64,000 bases of DNA from Brasenia schreberi (Eukaryota; Streptophyta; Magnoliopsida; Nymphaeales; Cabombaceae): assembly GCA_036023115.1 (NCBI GenBank), contig JAYKKT010000074.1, positions 14,633,501 through 14,697,500 of the forward strand, given 5' to 3'. A program made the position numbers and the translations under genes. Below, in pieces: positions 34,123 through 44,949 of the stretch (the stretch's first letter is position 1; each line of letters begins with the position of its first letter). The notes beneath the pieces were generated by a model, which did no database searches, was not told where the DNA came from, and was given only the letters and a program-made list of their open reading frames with translations.

Positions 34123-34518
34123 CTACTTCCAGATGTATTCTGGAATCCGTAGCCATACTTTGTCTCCAACGTCAAATACCCGTTCACGTCGGTGCCTGTT
34201 TGCAAAAGTCACCATTCGGGTGCGGGCTCTTTCCAACGAAGCCCGTGCCTCCTCTAAGGTTGTGCGGCGCTCTTTCAACTCCTTAAGCGCCGCAGGGCAA
34301 TGCCGGTCGGCCCCCCTTTGGGCCACGTCCAACGGTAGAAGTGGTTGCCAACCAAGTGCCACTTCGAACGGGCTCTTGCCCGTGACAGAGCTCCTATGTG
34401 AGTTATAGGAGAACTGTGTCGTTTCCAAAAGACTTACCCAATTCCGTTGGCTCGCAGTGACATAGTGCCTTAGGTACTCTTCCAGTAGGACATTCATGCA
34501 TTCCGTCTGACCATCCAT
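34123..34518 (-). pseudogene. Gypsy-1 integrase, C-terminal half
   Basis: Begins just after an in-frame TAG (a glutamine codon position in relatives) with MDGQTECMNVLLEEYLRHY, which carries the third acidic residue of the DDE triad. It continues with SPFEVALGWQPLLP, a charged helix, and FDVGDKVWLRIPEY (the GDKVWL box of the C-terminal domain), then another TAG. Confidence 0.9.
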
Positions 34519-34560
34519 CTACGGGTGGTTTGCCGTTGAAAAGTGTAGCCTAGATCCCAT

Positions 34561-35832
34561 TCACCTAAATAGCTCCCTCCAAAAATTTGAAGTGAATCGT
34601 GCATCCCGGTCCGAAACTACGTCTTCTGGCACCCCAAAGTATTTCACAACTTCTTGTAAGAATAACCTAGTCGCCTCCTTAGCCGAGCAGTCACGGCTCG
34701 TAGGGATGAAGACCGCATACTTTGAGAACCGATCGACCACAACAAGGATCGATTCCTTTCCATCAACACATGGAAAGCCCCCAACAAAATCCATGCTTAC
34801 CGAACTCCAGGGTCTTGTAGGTATGGGCAGTGGCTGCAGCAACCCCGCAGGCCTCGCCTTCTTCATCTTGTCCTGTTGGCACACAGGGCAGGCACGTATA
34901 TAATCTTTCACATCCTTACTCACGTTAGGCCAATAAAAGGAACGTTGCAACATAGCCAAAGTTCGGTCCACTTCGGGGTGTCCTGAGTATGATGCATCAT
35001 GAAGTTCACTTAGCAAAATTTGTCTAAGTCCTCCAGCCTTCGGGACATACAACTGCCCAGGATGAGTCCAAAGCAACCCGTCCTTCAACATATACTTTGC
35101 CGTTAGATTTGCCTTAACCTGTTCTAGGCTTTGGACGTAAGTCTCGTCCTCTTTGGCATGCTGACGCACACGGTCCAGCATGTCCCCCTCGATACGGTAC
35201 AGGGTTGCTACCACCTCCTGCACCCGTTTTCGGCTAAGAGCATCCGCAACCATGTTCTCCCTTCTCGGTCTGTAGCGCCATTCAAAATCGTACTCCTCCA
35301 ATAGCTCTAACCAACGGGCCTGCCTGGTGGTGAGCTTCTTCTGCGTCTTTAGGAACGTGTTAGCCACGTTGTCTGTCACCACCGTAAAGGGTACCCCCAG
35401 TAGGTAGACCCTCCACACTTGGAGGCAGTGCACTACTGCCAGGAGCTCCTTCTCGTGCACCGGGTAGCGGTGTTTAGCGTCTTTTAGCTTCCTACTTTCA
35501 TAAGCCACCGGGTGGCCCTCTTGCACTAAGACTCCTGCAATGGCCACATCACTAGCATCTTTGTGAACCTCAAAAGGAATTGAGAAGTCAGGGAGCCTTA
35601 ACACCGGCTCACTTGACACGGCCGCCTTCAACGATTCAAAGGCTTGTTGGTACTGGTCTGTCCACTCCCAGACCGTAGTTTTCTTCAATAAGTCTATTAA
35701 GGGGGTGGTTTGCTTAGAGAACCTCTTTATGAAGCGCCTGTAGTAGTTGGCCAGCCCTAGGAAGCTCCTTAACTCCGTTAAGCCTCGGGGCGGTTCCCAC
35801 TCTTGGATGGCCTTCACCTTGTGCCCGTCCAT
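34561..35832 (-). pseudogene. Gypsy-1 RNase H and integrase N-terminal/core
   Basis: 423 open codons. RT thumb/connection [20 protein letters not shown] (about 20-40); RNase H with [20 protein letters not shown], a [14 protein letters not shown] helix and FTVVTDN; the HHCC zinc-binding domain with [19 protein letters not shown] and ACPVCQQDK; and the integrase core with MDFVGGFP and [10 protein letters not shown], two of the three catalytic Asp/Glu. It ends at an in-frame TGA after FWRELFR. Confidence 0.93.
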
Positions 35833-35877
35833 CCTTACCTTTCCATGACCTATGACATGCCCCAGGAACGAAATTTC

Positions 35878-36438
35878 CTACCTTGCAAATTTGCACTTCT
35901 CCTCTTTCACGTAGAGGGAGTGCTCCCTTAGACGTCCAAGCACTTGACGTAGGTGTTTCACATGGTCTTCCAACGTTCTACTGAACACGACTATGTCATC
36001 TAAGTATACTACGACGTACTCATCTAAAAGGCCGTGTAAGACCTCGTTCATCAACCTACTGAACGTGGCTGGGGCATTGGTTAAGCCGAAAGGCATTACA
36101 AGAAATTTAATCGCGTCATATCGAGTCACCATTGCCGTTTTGGGTTCGTCACCGAGGGCAATTCTTACCTGCCAGTATCCTGACCTTAAGTCCATTTTTG
36201 AGAACCAGCGTGCCTCGCTCAACTGGTCGAAAAGATCTGCCACAAGGGGCAGGGGGTAAGGATCACGCATCGTTACCTTGTTGAGGGCCTTGTAGCCCAC
36301 GCACATCCTTAGGGTGCCGTTTTGCTTCCGTTGAAATAGGACTGGAGAGCCATACGGGCTCTTTGAGGGTCTCACCATCCCTGCGTTAAGAAGTTCTTCT
36401 AGTTGTCGCCTCAACTCGGCGAGCTCCGCAAGACCCAT
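35878..36438 (-). pseudogene. Gypsy-1 reverse transcriptase
   Basis: 186 open codons with PSKSPYGSPVLFQRKQNG, LNKVTMRDPYPLPLV, the first catalytic Asp in WFSKMDLRSGYWQ, MPFGLTNAPATFSRLMNEVL, and an intact VVVYLDDIVVFS catalytic box (35995-36006). It ends in TAG directly after KEEKCKFAR, where relatives keep an open frame into FLGH. The upstream frame is separated by a single TAG. Confidence 0.94.
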
Positions 36439-37413
36439 CTAGTAGGTGCCTTTACATGGGGTTTGGGCATCCTGCATCAACACAATGTTGTGGTCCGTTG
36501 CCCTATGTGGGGGTAGTTGTTTAGGTAACTCCGGGGGCAACATGTCCTTAAACTCTTTCAACACCATTTGAACGGCTAGGGGGATTGGGGCTGAGTCCAC
36601 CATGGGTTCAACCTCTAAGTTTACCGCCAATAGCATTGGCAACCCTTTCTTCAATCCATCTTCTACTTGGACGACCGAAAGAAAAGCTAGTGGTTCAACC
36701 CCCCTTTGATCCTTAGGCAATTCGGGTGTCTTCATCAACTTGGCACAACCAAGGGGCGGGGTGCTAGCACCTTGGCTAGTGCCGGTCTTAGTGGGTGGTG
36801 CGACACTATGTCGTGCCACTGCCCTCTTGAGGGGCGCTGCGGTTGGGCGTGTTGATGCCTTTGAATGGGGCGCAGCCGTCGGCCTCAGTGCTGCCTTTGG
36901 GGGTGCCGCACTTGGGGTCTCGGCAAGCACCTTGTTGGGGTCGCAGTGAGGCACGAAGCCAGGTTGTGTCTCATCGGCTATCACCAAGCAGCCGAGATGT
37001 GGAGCGGGCATGGCCTTGGCTTTCCTAAGGAAATCAATACCAAGGATTAGACTGAAGTCATCTAATGCCGTCACGATGAAGTCCATGTGACCGCTCCAAC
37101 ACCCCGCGACTATCTTCACCGCCTTAGCCACTCCGTCAATGCCTCCTGCAGGCACATTCACCGTCTTCAGCCTCTTGTCCGATGCCATCAACATCACTCC
37201 CATTTCTTTTGCCTTAGATGAATTCAAAATCGAGTGCGAAGCACCCGTGTCTATCATGACTCGTATAACCCAATGGCCGATTTGAACCTTCACATAGAGC
37301 AACTCCATTCGAACAGGTCGCTCTATGGTCACCGCGTTCAACACCTGAAAGGTGGTAGCCATTACCTCATTGGTTTGGTCCCCTTCCGGTTCCTTCACCA
37401 TAGCATTGGCCAC
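36439..37413 (-). pseudogene. Gypsy-1 aspartic protease and linker
   Basis: 324 open codons. The active site is VMIDTGASHSIL near residue 52. The flap region DFIVTALDDFSLILGIDFL follows near 110, then an Ala/Pro/Thr-rich spacer (about 165-225) with repeats of the type SAAPPKAALRPTAAP. The end reads LPPELPKQLPPHRATDHNI, the usual lead-in to gypsy reverse transcriptase. The zinc knuckle lies upstream in the same frame. Confidence 0.92.
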
Positions 37414-37423
37414 CGTACGGTTG

Positions 37424-38486
37424 GGGCACTCCCTGGCAAAGTGTGGCCCTCCGCACTCAAAGCAACCTTGGTCGCGCCCCCTTGCCTTTGGGGTCAGCCT
37501 CTGCCACGCCCAAACCCTCTTGGTGGTCTTGGGTTCTTGGGTGCCTGGCCCCCCTGTTGGGGAGCGCCGAAAGGAGCCTGGCCCCTGCCAGCTCCCCCAC
37601 CTGGACCTTTGCTTCTACGTCCATTATTGTGTCTTGATCCTCCACGTCCATATCGTTTTCCTCGGTCCCTTTGGCCAGACCAGCCTTCCTTCGTCCGTCC
37701 ACCGTCCTTGTGATCTCCTTTACTCCCCCGCAGGTCTACCAAGCCTTCTGCTATCGTGATGTCATGGTAGATATCTAACGGGTTTTGCCTTCTCATTTCG
37801 ATCTGCGCCCAAAGTTGGAGCCCATGCACAAACAAAAACAGTTTGTCCTTGGCGCTCACGTCTTCAACGTCCAGTAAGGCAGATGAGAACCGCCTTACAT
37901 ATTCTCTTAGGGTCCTAGTGTACTTTACCTGCAGGATTGTCTCCCTTGCTTGCCAATTCGTGTAGGTGGGCATGAACTGGGCTTCGAGTTCCATCTTCAA
38001 TCTCGCCCACGAGTTGATGGTTGGCAAGTCGTTAGGGCATGTCACCCGTTGCTTGGTCCACCACCATAATTTGGCATCACCCTCCAAATAGAGCACGACA
38101 GTTAGAAGTCAATCTTCCTCGAGTGTTCGGGTTGCTTCAAAGAATGTCTCCAAGTCATAGAGAAAATCTTCAACAGCCTTGGCGTCTCTTAAGCCGTTGA
38201 ACCTTTTAGGTTCCGACACTTTGGGTCTCTGCGCCTTGGCACCTTCAAGGGCGACAGTGCCTTAATCTGCCGTCCTTAGGAGTGCTTGGAGAGCCTCCGC
38301 AGTCAAAACGATTTGGGGTGGGGTCGAACTTAAGGTAGGCGGTTGGGTGGCACTCCTTGCTGTTGCCAACTCCTCCTGAAGTTGCCTTAATTGGTCTTCT
38401 AGCGCCGCAACCCTCTCCATTGAGTCGGGAGTCATCCCTCCGTCTTCACCATCCACATTCATTGAGCCAGCGCGTGTTTGTACCAT
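37424..38486 (-). pseudogene. Gypsy-1 Gag
   Basis: Capsid/nucleocapsid precursor in pieces. The N-terminus (38262-38486) has MVQTRAGSMNVDGEDG and a coiled-coil-like ALEDQLRQLQEELATAR. The capsid core (38096-37494) holds LEGDAKLWWWTK, LKMELEAQFMPTY and LREYVRRFSSALLDVED, then an Arg/Gly-rich stretch. The zinc knuckle CFECGGPHFARECP (37424-37465) is in another frame, so a frameshift separates capsid from knuckle. A stop also ends the N-terminal piece. Confidence 0.9.
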
Positions 38487-38616
38487 CTAGGGTATCTTGG
38501 AGTCCCCAAGTGTTTTTGGCAAAACACCGTTGGAGCCATCTCTAAGGTAGCTGCTTTTGGACAAGGTCTTGCGCTGTGGTGCAGCCAAGGCACAGGAGGT
38601 GGCAAAGCCTTAGCAC

Positions 38617-38629
38617 GGCTCTGATACCA
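38617..38629 (-). other. Gypsy-1 primer binding site
   Basis: ggctctgatacca on the plus strand is the exact complement of tggtatcagagcc. It is separated from the 5' LTR by four bases. Confidence 0.93.
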
Positions 38630-38633
38630 CTTC

Positions 38634-40266
38634 TGTTACCGAAGTCGTACCGATAACCGGCGTTGGTGCCTAGCACCAACCAGCCTTAACGTTTTCACGA
38701 AAGGGAACTTAAGATGGCGCTAAGGAAATGTAGGATGCGCAGCGTCTAACGGACGTTAAATTCAACTAAGAATCCTCGGCTTGCCCCTTTACAAGTTTTT
38801 ACTAAGACATGCAGTGACCCGGCACGGCCCTGTCCCACACAGGCCGGTTCGACCCTTACAGTTTCCGCACATAAGACAGACAAAAAGACTCTACCTGTGA
38901 AACCAGGCCCGACCTGCCTTAGAGCCCAATGAGGGGAGTCCACGCGACTACCAAAGGCACCGCCCTACGGTCTGCCCCTTTGACAGTCCGGCTCTACCCA
39001 AAGTGGCTTGACGGTAATGGGGTCGGCCTAAGGGGTGCGCCTAATGCGTCCCCTTGCTTTTCCCTTGAGTATTTCGGGTCTTTTACCGCGTCTTTGCCTT
39101 AGTCCCTTCGGTCTGCTTCCGCCACTTGAAGCCTCGCCTCAGTCCGGTTTGCCTTAGCCCTTTTTACGCTTGCCTTCGCCACTTGACGGCGTCTTGGAGC
39201 TCACTTCCCTCAGGGGCTCTACGTCCAGCTACTTGGCTCCTTCGCAACTCCAATTCAACCAGCAAACACTCCAACCTCTCTCTTCATTTTGAACTCCCCC
39301 CTTGGCCTCCGGTCGTCTAGCCCTTTTTATAGACTAAGGGACTGGACAGCATGCTTCTGAACACATACTGACCCTTCCTGACCAGCCGTCCTTCTGCTGG
39401 CCAGGGCACGCCTTCAGTAGAGTCGCCCTGACCAACAGACTGACGCTGGCCAGGATACCTTGTCCTAGCAGTGGTCTCCCCCTGTGCTAGCCGTCTAACT
39501 CTGGCCAGGGGGCGGCTGGCCAGTCGGCTAACCAGGAGACGTCATTGTCGCCCTGTCTCCATTCGGTGCCCTACTGTCAGTGCCAGACTTCCTTATTTGG
39601 CCCAGCTACACCCTGTCAGTTTCTGTGCCCTCTGGCCTTACCATTCCGGGTAAGTGCGGCTGCCCTGTGGTCATGCCTTGGCCATCTCTGTGGAAGTTCC
39701 TATAGGTTGTCTGACGATAGTCCTGTTCGAGCCTCCCACAAGTGGTCCCGTGCAAGCACTGTTCGGGGTGGTAGTGCATGCCTCTGAGCGGTGTCAAGAT
39801 GGTACTGCTGTCAGGGCACCCTGTGGTCCAAACTGCCTACCTAATGCACTCCCTAAAACTCCTACCCGTGAGACCCCCTTTTGTAACTTAGCCTTATTCT
39901 GGTCTCACATTTGCCTAGTCTTCTTTATTCCAACTAAGAGTCGGGACCACCCTGCTATGCCGTCTCTTGCAAGTGGTCCCGTGCAGGCACTGTTCGGGGT
40001 GGTAGTGCATGCCTCTGAGCGATGTCAGGATGGTGCGGCTGTCAGGGCTCCCTGCGGTCCAAACTGCCTACCTAATGCACTCCCTAAAACTCCTACCCGT
40101 GAGATCCCCTTTTGTAACTTAGCCTTATTGCGGTCTCACGTTTGCTTAGTCTTCTTTATTCCAACTAAGAGTAGGAGTTGTCCCAGGAGCAGTGCTCCAA
40201 GTGGGTCATCCAGTCGGGCATCACTTTCGTGCGCCAAGGCAGGGGGTCCATCAGGGGTCTGCAACA
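38634..40266 (-). repeat. Gypsy-1 5' LTR (right copy) with internal tandem duplication
   Basis: Starts tgttaccgaagtcgtacc and ends ggggtctgcaaca on the plus strand. It is about 170 bp longer than the left LTR because a ~230 bp block (39739-39969) is repeated at 39970-40171, sharing aagtggtcccgtgcaggcac and ccaactaagag. The duplication is absent from the left LTR. Confidence 0.92.
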
Positions 40267-40271
40267 GAGTT

Positions 40272-40758
40272 TAACAAAGGAAGGAAGCACTTTACTCCAC
40301 ATGAAAAGGAAGTACAAGAGACTCGACTCCACACGACTAACCTAGGACACTTCCTAGAGTGAAAGACTCAAGCACTAAGCTCTTCACGTCTCTCTCTAAT
40401 TCTCCTCTCGGTCTCTCTCAGTTTCCCTCTTACAAGCCCATCCTTGGTCTATTTATAGACCCATAAAGGGAAAGGCACTAGAGCCTTCCACAAAATATTC
40501 CAATGAATATTTTGGTTGGCCTCTTCCATATTGGGTTAGGAGTCATATCCTAACTGGAATTCCTCTTGGATTACATGGATACCAGATCTTAGGACTTCCT
40601 AGGTCCAGCCCACTTACATGACCCAAGATTAACACATTACATGACTCACTATATACAAGTGATATGTACAAAGCATGTATGACAATAAATATCACATGGA
40701 AGACATGTGGCGCAAGTCTCCGACAAGGCGTGCGCGTGCTCTAGTCATGGTCATGACA
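40272..40758 (-). repeat. Gypsy-2 3' LTR, right portion
   Basis: Continuation of the LTR begun at 32028. It ends catggtcatgaca on the plus strand, so the minus-strand LTR starts TGTCATGACC. The polypurine stretch gttgagaaagaat lies beside it on the minus strand. A minus-strand TATA-like box (gtctataaatag) lies near 40450. Together the two parts give an LTR of about 714 bp. Confidence 0.85.
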
Positions 40759-40779
40759 ATTCTTTCTCAACTGAATCTT

Positions 40780-41110
40780 GACTTATCCTTGAGGTGCCAT
40801 GGTTAGTACGTATCAGATGCTCATACTACTACAACTGTGTGTTGGGTACCCAAGAGTCATCATCAGCACTCTTGCCTGTCAACCTCACAAAGTATTGTGT
40901 CTAACGTCATAGTCTCACACCCTCCACTTTGTGTGTTGTTACAGCCTCCATTGCTAGTATATCCTCCCTGACTAGCGGTGGTGGTCTACGTTCCAACTTC
41001 TTAGAATACTCCATGTACCTCTTCAGTTGTGACACATGAATCACTGGGTGAATCTTCAATCTATCTAGCAACTCAAGTATGTAAGCTACATGTCCCACCT
41101 ATTGCATCAC
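40780..41110 (-). pseudogene. Gypsy-2 integrase end and chromodomain remnant
   Basis: The open part reads VAYILELLDRLKIHPVIHVS, the usual end of the integrase C-terminal domain (HP..HVSQLK). It continues into EAVTTHKVEGV and, across two stops, TQYFVRLTGKSADDDSWVP, which resembles a decayed chromodomain. A chromovirus affiliation is therefore likely. Confidence 0.75.
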
Positions 41111-41559
41111 TCTGAATGGTCCATTGTACTTCAGTTTCAACCTCATGTGACTACCTCTATATACTTGTTTTGGGTATACTGAGGTATCCAAAGTCATACA
41201 TGGTCTCTTATCACAAACTCAACCTTATGATAATGCTTGTTTGCATTTTTGGCCATTCAGGCCCCTGTTTTCTCAAGACAGGTTCTTGCTTCTTGGTACA
41301 AAATTCATTTCTCACGTATCTCATGCAAGGCTGCTGGGCAATTATGACTCCCATCTCCCTATACTAGTTCCAAGGGCCCTAACGGCTACCAACCCAAAGT
41401 GAGCTCAAAGGAACTCTTCCCAATAGACGAACTCGTATTGGAATTATAGTTGTAATTAGCCACCTCCAAAAGTAAAACCCAGTTCTTTTGACTAGCTGAA
41501 ACATAATGGCGTAAGTACTCCTTAAGCATTGCATTGAGTCTATGAGTCTGACAATCAGT

Positions 41560-41835
41560 CTATGGGTGTTGGGCTGATGAGAATAGGAGATATGTTCCCA
41601 TCATCATGAATAGTTCCATCCAAAACTGACTAGTTAATCGAGCATCTCTGTCACTCACAATTTTCTTTGTAACCCCGAAGTACTTGACCACCTTTTTCAA
41701 AAATAGGTGAGACGTCTCTTTGGTACTACTCTCTCGTGGTATTGGTATGAAGATCTCATATTTTGAGAAACGGTCCACTACTACCAAAATCATCTCAAAG
41801 TTGTTCACTGTAGGTAACTCTAAGATAAAATCCAT
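41560..41835 (-). pseudogene. Gypsy-2 integrase core fragment
   Basis: 91 open codons with [37 protein letters not shown] and KIVSDRDARLTSQFWMELF, holding two acidic residues of the DDE triad. Flanking codons, including the zinc-binding HHCC domain at about 41850-42060, are frameshifted but recognisable by position. Confidence 0.88.
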
Positions 41836-42462
41836 GGATATTGACTTCCACAGTCTTTGTGGTATGGGTAAGGGTTGGAGTAACCCTATTGGTCTTTGAT
41901 GCTCGACCTTATCCTGCTAACAAGTGGGACACGTATGTATGTAATTAGCTATGTCGAGCACCATGCGTGCCTTATAATACCCGTGCACTAGTAGTGCTAT
42001 CATGTGCTCTACGCTTGGGTGTACCATGCATTTGGTGTCATGCACGTCACACATCAACACATGCCACAAATCTCCACCATCATGTATAAGGAGTTATCGT
42101 GTCTTGATCCATACCAAGCCTTAACGAATCTCGTACTTCTCCATTATCCCAGTCCTGATTTGCTCTCTAACATGTACATAACAGGGAAGAATCTTCCTTC
42201 ATGTGATGCCTAACCTCATCCAATATCTCTCCATGGATTTTGGTTATGGCTCCAAGAGTCTTCACTACTCTCTTCTGACTTGAGGCATCGGCTACCGCAT
42301 TCTCCTTGCTCGATCTACATACCTAATTGAAGTCATATTCTTCAAGAATCTAAAGCCATCTAGCATACCTACAATTTAATTTTTTTACGTCTTGAAGAAT
42401 ATGTTGGCCACATTATATGTGAGAATTGAGAAATGTGAACCTAGGAGGTAAATTCTCAAAAT

Positions 42463-43480
42463 CTATAGGTAATGTACAAATGTCAGCAGTTCTCTCTCGT
42501 ATGTGGGGTATTGAGTCTCTGCATCTTTTAACTTCCAACTTTCAAATGCAATTAGATGTCCTCCTTGTACCAAAACACCATATAGTGCTCGGTCACTATC
42601 ATTCGTGTGCACCTCAAAGGGTTTCGTGAAGTCGAGAAGACACAATACGGGTTCCTTACACATCTTGGCCTTAAGGGCCTCAAAGGAGTCCACACACTCA
42701 TATGTCCAATCTCAATCTCTTCCTTTCTTCAACAACTCGGTCAAAGGTGTAGTTATTTTCGAGAAGTCTTTGATGAACTTTCAATAGTAGTTAACTAGTC
42801 CTAGAAAACTCCTCAACTCGCCAATGTCTCTAGGAGTTTCACATCCCTCAATTTCACGCACCTTCTTTGAGTCTATGGGGATCTCGCCTCTACCAATAAT
42901 ATGTCTCAAAAAGTTGATAGTGTTCTTTGCAAACTCACATTTCTCCCGCTTCACATTGAGAGTGTGTGATCTAAGTCTCTTAAATACCAGAGACAAGTGT
43001 CGGACGTGCTCCTCAAAGTCCTAACTATAGATCATAATATCGTTAAGATGGACAACTACAAACTCATCTATGAATCCCTATAACACCTCAATTACTAATC
43101 GGCAGAAGGTTGCAGGCACATTCGTGAGCCCAAACGACATCATTAAGAACTCATATGCCCCATATCTCGTCACCATGGTCATTTTGGCCTCATCCTCAAG
43201 CACAATCCGCACCTGCCAATACTCTGATCTAAGGTCCAGTTTTATAAATCACAAAGCTCCTCTGAGTCGATTGAATAGGTTGGTTATTAATAGTAATGAT
43301 CTTTTAAAGTCACCTTATTAAGGGCTTGATAATCTATGCACATTCACAGAGATCCATATGCCTTCTTCTAAAAGAGTATATAGGTGATCCATAAGGATAT
43401 TTAGAAGGTTGTATCATACCTGCGTCAAGGAGCTCTCCCAGCTGTCTCCTGACATCCTCTAGCTCAAGAGGACTCATCTT
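42463..43480 (-). pseudogene. Gypsy-2 reverse transcriptase and RNase H
   Basis: Starts near 43480 with LGELLDAGMIQPSKYPYGSP. The catalytic box near 43035 reads VVVHLNDIMIYS, where YLDD is usual, so one Asp has become Asn. Then follow [31 protein letters not shown] and RNase H PFEVHTNDSDRALYGVLVQ, KDAETQYPTYERELLTFVHYL. Many stops split the frame. Confidence 0.88.
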
Positions 43481-43673
43481 ATAGGCAGCTTTGGACGACG
43501 CTCTCGGTGGTCAGCCTAGGTGGAAGACACTTGAGAAGTTCAACTGACATCATATCTCAATACGTACACAACACCTCCTCAACCCCTTAAGGGATACTCT
43601 CATTGGTTCTAGTCTCATCATTTTTCCTCAAAACTGCCAACATAGTAGGATGTCCCTTACGTAACCCTTTCTT

Positions 43674-43770
43674 GAGTTGTATAACTTATAAAACCATCGC
43701 CCCAAATGTCAACCCAACCGATGGCTTAACTGGGGTGATGGTTGTATAACTTATAAAACCATCGCCCCAG
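43674..43770. repeat. Short direct duplication inside gypsy-2
   Basis: The block gtataacttataaaaccatcgcccca occurs at about 43677 and 43744, 67 bp apart, in the protease-reverse transcriptase spacer. It looks like a local slippage duplication. Confidence 0.75.
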
Positions 43771-43779
43771 TTGTTGTGG

Positions 43780-44080
43780 GTCCACACACCAGTTCACCAA
43801 GGTGTGGTGCGACCATCATCTTGGTTGTCTTAAAGAAGTCACAACCAAGGACGACTCCAAAATCATTAATATGGCTTACAATGAAGTCCATATTTCCGGT
43901 TCAACTTCCCACTTGAACCCAGCATGCATTTGCCACCCCAGCCACTTTATTAGCTTGTGTGTTAACGGTTTTGTGCCTTTGCTTCGAAGGCCCTAAGCGA
44001 AGATGAAGTTGATTGGCCATGACAGTCTACATAATAGAATGAGAAGAACTAGTATCAACAAGTGTGTAACCATTATAGCT
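43780..44080 (-). pseudogene. Gypsy-2 protease
   Basis: A minus-strand frame reads LVDTSSSHSIM near 44040. This is the aspartic protease site, with Gly-Ala of DTGA replaced by Ser-Ser. It is followed by NMDFIVSHINDFGVVLGCDF, the flap-side motif of chromovirus proteases. The block lies between Gag and reverse transcriptase as expected. Confidence 0.78.
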
Positions 44081-44192
44081 CCGATGTGTGCCTCAACAAA
44101 GACAAGGCTATGTCACGGTTCCTCACTCACGCGTGCTGCGCTCAACAACTGGAACCCTCCAGCCTGCACGTCACTAGTGCTTGCACTGGCGC

Positions 44193-44947
44193 CTACCCCG
44201 CAATGTCTATCTCGGTTAGGATGGTTGCCACCTTTGTCTGTTTTGGAAAGAATTTTATTAAGTGCGGTCCCTGGCATATAAAATAGGCACCCGACCCCTT
44301 TTTGATGGTTTGGCCACCCTTGTTCTTAGGTTCACCCGATTCCTCTTTAGAGTTTTCAAACTTTTCTTTTCTCTTCTTCCATTTCTTTTCCTTTTCTTTG
44401 TTGTCTTTCCCGCTTTTATTTTTTTCTTTGAGGATTCTTCGTCCCATGGAGATCCACAAAGCTCTCAACGATTGCTATGACTTTCATCACCATGGAGGGG
44501 TTTCGTCTCCTTAGCTCCACTTGAGCCTAAGGTTGAAGCCCTTCCTCAATAAAATATTGTGTCATCCTCACTCATGTTCGTCACATCCAATAACAAAGTG
44601 TTGAAGTTTTTCCCATATTCGTGAAGAGTTCCCGTTTGCTTAAACTGCTTAATTAATTTCCTGATCTTTCGGTTGTAGTTAGTTGGCGTAAACTAGTCTT
44701 TCAACTCTCTCTTAAAAGCCTCCCAAGAGTTGGGCAAAGTTAGGCCACCTTCTATAGCAGCAAGTTCCCTCGTGCGCCACCATAGTTTTGCATCCTCCTT
44801 GAGGAACAAGATTGCAATCAGCACCTTGCTGACTTCGGATACTTGAGACACCTCTAAATGTCTCTCAAGATCCCAAAGAAAGTTATCCAACCTTTTCTTA
44901 TCTCTGTCTCCCTGAATGGAGTAGGTTCGGGCATTTTTATTCGACAA
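44193..44947 (-). pseudogene. Gypsy-2 Gag
   Basis: The capsid part (44693-44947) contains LDNFLWDLERHLEVSQ and LFLKEDAKLWWRTRE, equivalent to LEGDAKLWW in gypsy-1. The nucleocapsid part (44193-44468) is lysine-rich and ends in a degenerate knuckle FICQGPHLIKFFP, where the last Cys is lost. A stop/frameshift lies between them. Confidence 0.85.
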
Positions 44948-44949
44948 GA

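Larger units (their letters stand above)
32255..40266 (-). mobile_element. Complete Ty3/gypsy chromovirus (gypsy-1), the innermost element
   Basis: LTRs at 32255-33716 and 38634-40266, a perfect 5-bp duplication gagtt (32250-32254 and 40267-40271), a canonical primer site on the minus strand, and gag-pol with a terminal chromodomain. It is markedly more GC-rich than its surroundings. Pol is open over long stretches but cut by about six stop codons and a Gag frameshift, so it is not autonomous. The first 101 aligned LTR bases show eight differences, all transitions, which fits decay by cytosine deamination. The chromodomain places it in the chromovirus group, but the lineage is not resolved. 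Confidence 0.95.

Noticed and set aside
36740..37759. Multiple plus-strand frames opposite gypsy-1 gag and protease
   Set aside because: Mirror frames of real minus-strand coding with no motif of their own.
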